Of a stretch of DNA of 8,497 nucleotides, positions 6,441 to 8,497 are shown one piece after another. The stretch spans positions 1 to 8,497 of the forward strand of contig JANWWX010000042.1 in NCBI GenBank assembly GCA_025057195.1, read 5' to 3'. This DNA is from Leptospiraceae bacterium. GTDB lineage: Bacteria; Spirochaetota; Leptospiria; Turneriellales; Turneriellaceae. Both the position numbers and the translations under genes were made by a program. Position 1 is the first letter of the stretch. The number at the start of each line of letters is the position of its first letter. The notes beneath the pieces were generated by a model, which did not search any database, was not told the DNA's origin, and saw only the letters and a program-made list of their open reading frames with translations.

Positions 6441-7382
6441 TTACCCCACCTCTAAAATTTGGCAAGCACTGCTGAAGCGTTCTGGCAATGCAAGTCGGAA
6501 ACGCAGCATTTCGCCAGTGGCAGGGTGGGGGAATTGCAGCGTGTGGGCATAGAGCTGTAACCCCAAGTTTGCCAATTTTTCTTTTTGTTCGGCGGTGAGT
6601 TTATAGGAGCGGTATTTTACTGCGTCGTTCCCATAAAGTCTGTCGCCGACCACCGGTGCTTGGTAAAAAGCACAGGCAGCCCGGATTTGGTGTGTGCGGC
6701 CGGTGATGAGTTCGATCTCAAGCCGCGTTGCCTTGTTGCCCGAAAGCTGCTTTAGCACGCGCAGTGAAGCGGTACGCACGCGGATGCCGGTGGGCAATTT
6801 ATCGCTATAGCGCATCTTCTTTCGGTGGTGTGGATCGCGCCCGATGAAGCCATGCCATTCCGCGGGCAGCTTGCGATTGCCCCAGACCAGGGCTGTGTAG
6901 ATTTTGCGCACACGGTGTGCTGCAAAAAGGGCGCTGAGCTCTGCCTTGGCGCGCTGCGTTTTGGCGATGACCATCAACCCTTCGGTGTCACGGTCGAGCC
7001 TGTGCACGATGCCGGGACGTTCAGGGTCTTCTGCCAAGCGTTCTACTTGGCCCAAGAGGGCATGCACCAGGGTATCCTCACCAGTGCCGGCCCCAGGATG
7101 GACAGTCATCCCAGCAGGTTTGTGTACCACCGCCAGCCATTCGTCCTCGTGGAGGATCGGGACTTTTTCGCCGGAAGGCCTCAGTGCACTGCTGCGAGGC
7201 GGAGGAAGTTCGATGCGGATGGCTTGTGGCGTTTTGACCACTAAAGCGGGTTTGGGTTTTCGTTGGCCTGGAATATGCACGTTGCCCGCAGCGATCAGTT
7301 TCTGCACTGCGGACCGCGAGAGGATTTGCCCCCGCTCAGCCAGCGAGCGCACCAGGAAATGGTCGAGGCGCTCGTCAGGCAT
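6441..7382 (-). CDS. RluA/RluD-family 23S rRNA pseudouridine synthase
   Basis: The protein has 313 residues from the ATG at 7382, normal for the family. It isomerises specific uridines to pseudouridine in RNA, most likely 23S rRNA. An S4 RNA-binding domain comes first (ERLDHFL, then LSRSAVQKLIAAGNVHI, about residues 4-36). The catalytic domain has KPAGMTVHPG (88-97), VHRLDRDTEGLMVIAKT with the catalytic aspartate D130, GRTHQIR (228-234) and GDRLYG (246-251). The usual large-subunit targets are implied by the family, but RluC, RluD and RluA cannot be separated here. The start is uncertain: sequence just upstream of the ATG (LDYEFLF) resembles the first strand of the S4 region, while only CTG is available there in frame. 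The open frame itself runs to 7547 inside the ABC gene, but those residues look like shadow translation. It lies 46 bases downstream of the ABC transporter gene on the same strand. Confidence 0.92.
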   Translation of the reverse strand: MPDERLDHFLVRSLAERGQILSRSAVQKLIAAGNVHIPGQRKPKPALVVKTPQAIRIELPPPRSSALRPSGEKVPILHEDEWLAVVHKPAGMTVHPGAGTGEDTLVHALLGQVERLAEDPERPGIVHRLDRDTEGLMVIAKTQRAKAELSALFAAHRVRKIYTALVWGNRKLPAEWHGFIGRDPHHRKKMRYSDKLPTGIRVRTASLRVLKQLSGNKATRLEIELITGRTHQIRAACAFYQAPVVGDRLYGNDAVKYRSYKLTAEQKEKLANLGLQLYAHTLQFPHPATGEMLRFRLALPERFSSACQILEVG

Positions 7383-7419
7383 AAATAGGAACTCGTAATC
7401 CAGACCATTTTTATCGTTT

Positions 7420-7426
7420 TCCTGCT
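7420..7426 (-). promoter_or_regulatory. Shine-Dalgarno-like AGCAGGA upstream of the pseudouridine synthase gene
   Basis: Right after the ABC transporter stop codon, the minus strand reads AGCAGGAAAACG. It is 11 bases before an ATG at 7408 that is out of frame with the pseudouridine synthase, 16 bases before an in-frame CTG (7403), and 37 bases before the in-frame ATG (7382). It therefore does not settle the start. Confidence 0.3.
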
Positions 7427-7428
7427 GC

Positions 7429-8497
7429 TCACGCTTGGAACTGCAGGTCATAAAGTTTTTTGTAGTAGCCCTTTTTCTGCAAAAGCTGGCGGTGTGTGCC
7501 TTTCTCCACGATCCGGCCTTTGTGCAAGACCAGGATGAGATCAGCACTGTAGATTGTCGAAAGGCGGTGTGCGATGATAAACACAGTACGGTCTTTCATC
7601 AGCTTTTCCAGTGCCCTTTGCACCAGGCGCTCCGATTCGGTGTCGAGTGCGCTCGTTGCCTCATCCAAAATTAGGATCTGGGGATTTTTGAGGATCGCAC
7701 GCGCAATCGAGAGGCGCTGCCGCTGCCCACCGGAAAGCATCAGCCCGCGTTCCCCAATCGGAGTATCGTAGCCTTGCGGCAGCGCGCGGATGAATTCGTC
7801 AGCGTAGGCAAGCGTCGCGGCACGCTGGATTTCCTCAAGCGGCACATCGCTGCGGCCATAGGCAATGTTCTGCCGCACCGTGCCATTAAAGAGAAAAATT
7901 TCCTGCGTCACCATACCAATTGCAGCACGCAGATCAGCCAAACGCAGCGTGCGGATGTCCTCGCCGTCGAAAGTGATCTTACCTTCGCTGGGATCGTAAA
8001 AACGCGCGATCAAATCCACCAAGGTCGATTTGCCCGCACCGGAATGCCCTACCAACGCTACCCGCATTCCCACAGGTACGGTGAAGGAAATATTGCGCAA
8101 AACCACAGCCTCGCTGCCAGGATAGCGAAAGCTAACTTGGTGGAAACGGATAGCATGCTTTAGTTGGCGGAATGGCTTCGCCTGTGGGTGCTCAATGACA
8201 TCGCCTGGTGTGTCGATCAGGCTAAAGATGCGCTCGCCCGCGGCACTGGCGCGTTGGACCATATTGTACCATGAAGCGATCTGCTTGATGGGGCTGATCA
8301 GGATCATTAGGGTAAAAAGGAATAAGAAAAAACTGCCCGAGGTGAATTCGCCGTCGATGATTCTGCTTGCTCCATAAACAACCAAGCCGACAATCAACAA
8401 ACTGGTGGTGAATTCGACCAGAGCCGGCGATAGCGTATGGGTCATGCGGTAGCGGAAAATTTGCCGATACAGCGATTCGTTGATCGTGCGGAATTGC
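7429..8497 (-). CDS. ABC exporter, MsbA/multidrug type, C-terminal 355 residues (5' end outside window)
   Basis: This is a half-transporter with a fused membrane and ATPase domain, of the MsbA/LmrA type. The frame stays open past the ATG at 8445 to the window edge, with family-like sequence (INESLYRQIFRYRM), so that ATG is internal. The visible membrane part has two helices (about bases 8425-8370 and 8340-8290) followed by the connector QRASAAGERIFSLID. The nucleotide-binding domain is complete: Walker A GHSGAGKST (about 8049-8023), Q-loop TQEIFLFNGTV, signature LSGGQRQR (about 7734-7711), Walker B ILILDEATSALD (about 7677), and switch histidine in IIAHRLST (about 7572). It would work as a homodimer or heterodimer in the cytoplasmic membrane, exporting lipid-A-core, other lipids or drugs. 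The substrate cannot be told from this part. The TGA at 7431-7429 is followed by the pseudouridine synthase gene, probably on the same transcript. Confidence 0.94.
   Translation of the reverse strand, partial: QFRTINESLYRQIFRYRMTHTLSPALVEFTTSLLIVGLVVYGASRIIDGEFTSGSFFLFLFTLMILISPIKQIASWYNMVQRASAAGERIFSLIDTPGDVIEHPQAKPFRQLKHAIRFHQVSFRYPGSEAVVLRNISFTVPVGMRVALVGHSGAGKSTLVDLIARFYDPSEGKITFDGEDIRTLRLADLRAAIGMVTQEIFLFNGTVRQNIAYGRSDVPLEEIQRAATLAYADEFIRALPQGYDTPIGERGLMLSGGQRQRLSIARAILKNPQILILDEATSALDTESERLVQRALEKLMKDRTVFIIAHRLSTIYSADLILVLHKGRIVEKGTHRQLLQKKGYYKKLYDLQFQA

Noticed and set aside
7383..7547. Upstream extension of the pseudouridine synthase to an ATG at 7547
   Set aside because: It would overlap the ABC transporter by 119 bases, and the added cysteine/serine/lysine-rich residues do not look like any RluD N-terminus.
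1..8497. Mobile element, CRISPR array, tRNA or phage genes
   Set aside because: No transposase, integrase, regularly spaced repeats, tRNA-like cloverleaf or terminal inverted repeats were seen. The Gtr-like genes resemble phage serotype-conversion functions, but nothing around them suggests a prophage.

Overview
The window is an ordinary-looking stretch of bacterial chromosome: seven protein genes, roughly balanced base composition by eye (not counted), tight gene packing, and no mobile element, CRISPR array, tRNA or rRNA that I can see. The lineage cannot be fixed from the sequence. The gene set (diaminopimelate-type lysine synthesis, a flavin-type rather than ThyA-type thymidylate synthase, an MsbA-like exporter, undecaprenyl- or polyprenyl-phosphate sugar chemistry) suggests a bacterium making peptidoglycan and a glycosylated envelope. 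Start sites often lack a good Shine-Dalgarno and use GTG or TTG. From memory, the two-domain thymidylate synthase is a form found in Chlamydiae and scattered other phyla; this is only a hint.

Layout. Positions 1-615 (+) hold the C-terminal half of diaminopimelate decarboxylase LysA. A 388-base AT-rich gap (616-1003) follows, with a probable terminator, a tandem 13-base repeat, a perfect 16-base palindrome and a candidate promoter. A tight plus-strand run then begins: a CnoX/YbbN-like thioredoxin-TPR protein (1004-1768), a polytopic GT-C glycosyltransferase (1769-3259), a fusion of an unknown N-terminal region, a GT2 polyprenyl-phosphate glycosyltransferase and a GtrA membrane domain (3256-4803), and a tandem-domain ThyX (4837-6378). 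These genes abut, overlap by 4 bases or lie 33 bases apart, so they probably form one operon. On the minus strand, converging on thyX, are an RluA/RluD-family pseudouridine synthase (6441-7382) and, upstream of it, an ABC exporter whose N-terminal part lies beyond the window (7429-8497).

How they may work together. The GT2-GtrA fusion and its GT-C neighbour supply all three activities of the GtrA/GtrB/GtrC scheme: loading a sugar on a lipid carrier, flipping it, and transferring it outside the cytoplasm. Here they are packed into two genes. The thioredoxin-chaperone and ThyX sharing the transcript look like housekeeping passengers. The most interesting points are this compact glycosylation module with its unrecognised 160-residue leader region, the ThyX whose signature motif is degenerate in one form in each half, and the structured gap before cnoX. 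I see no clear evidence of a wholly new system.
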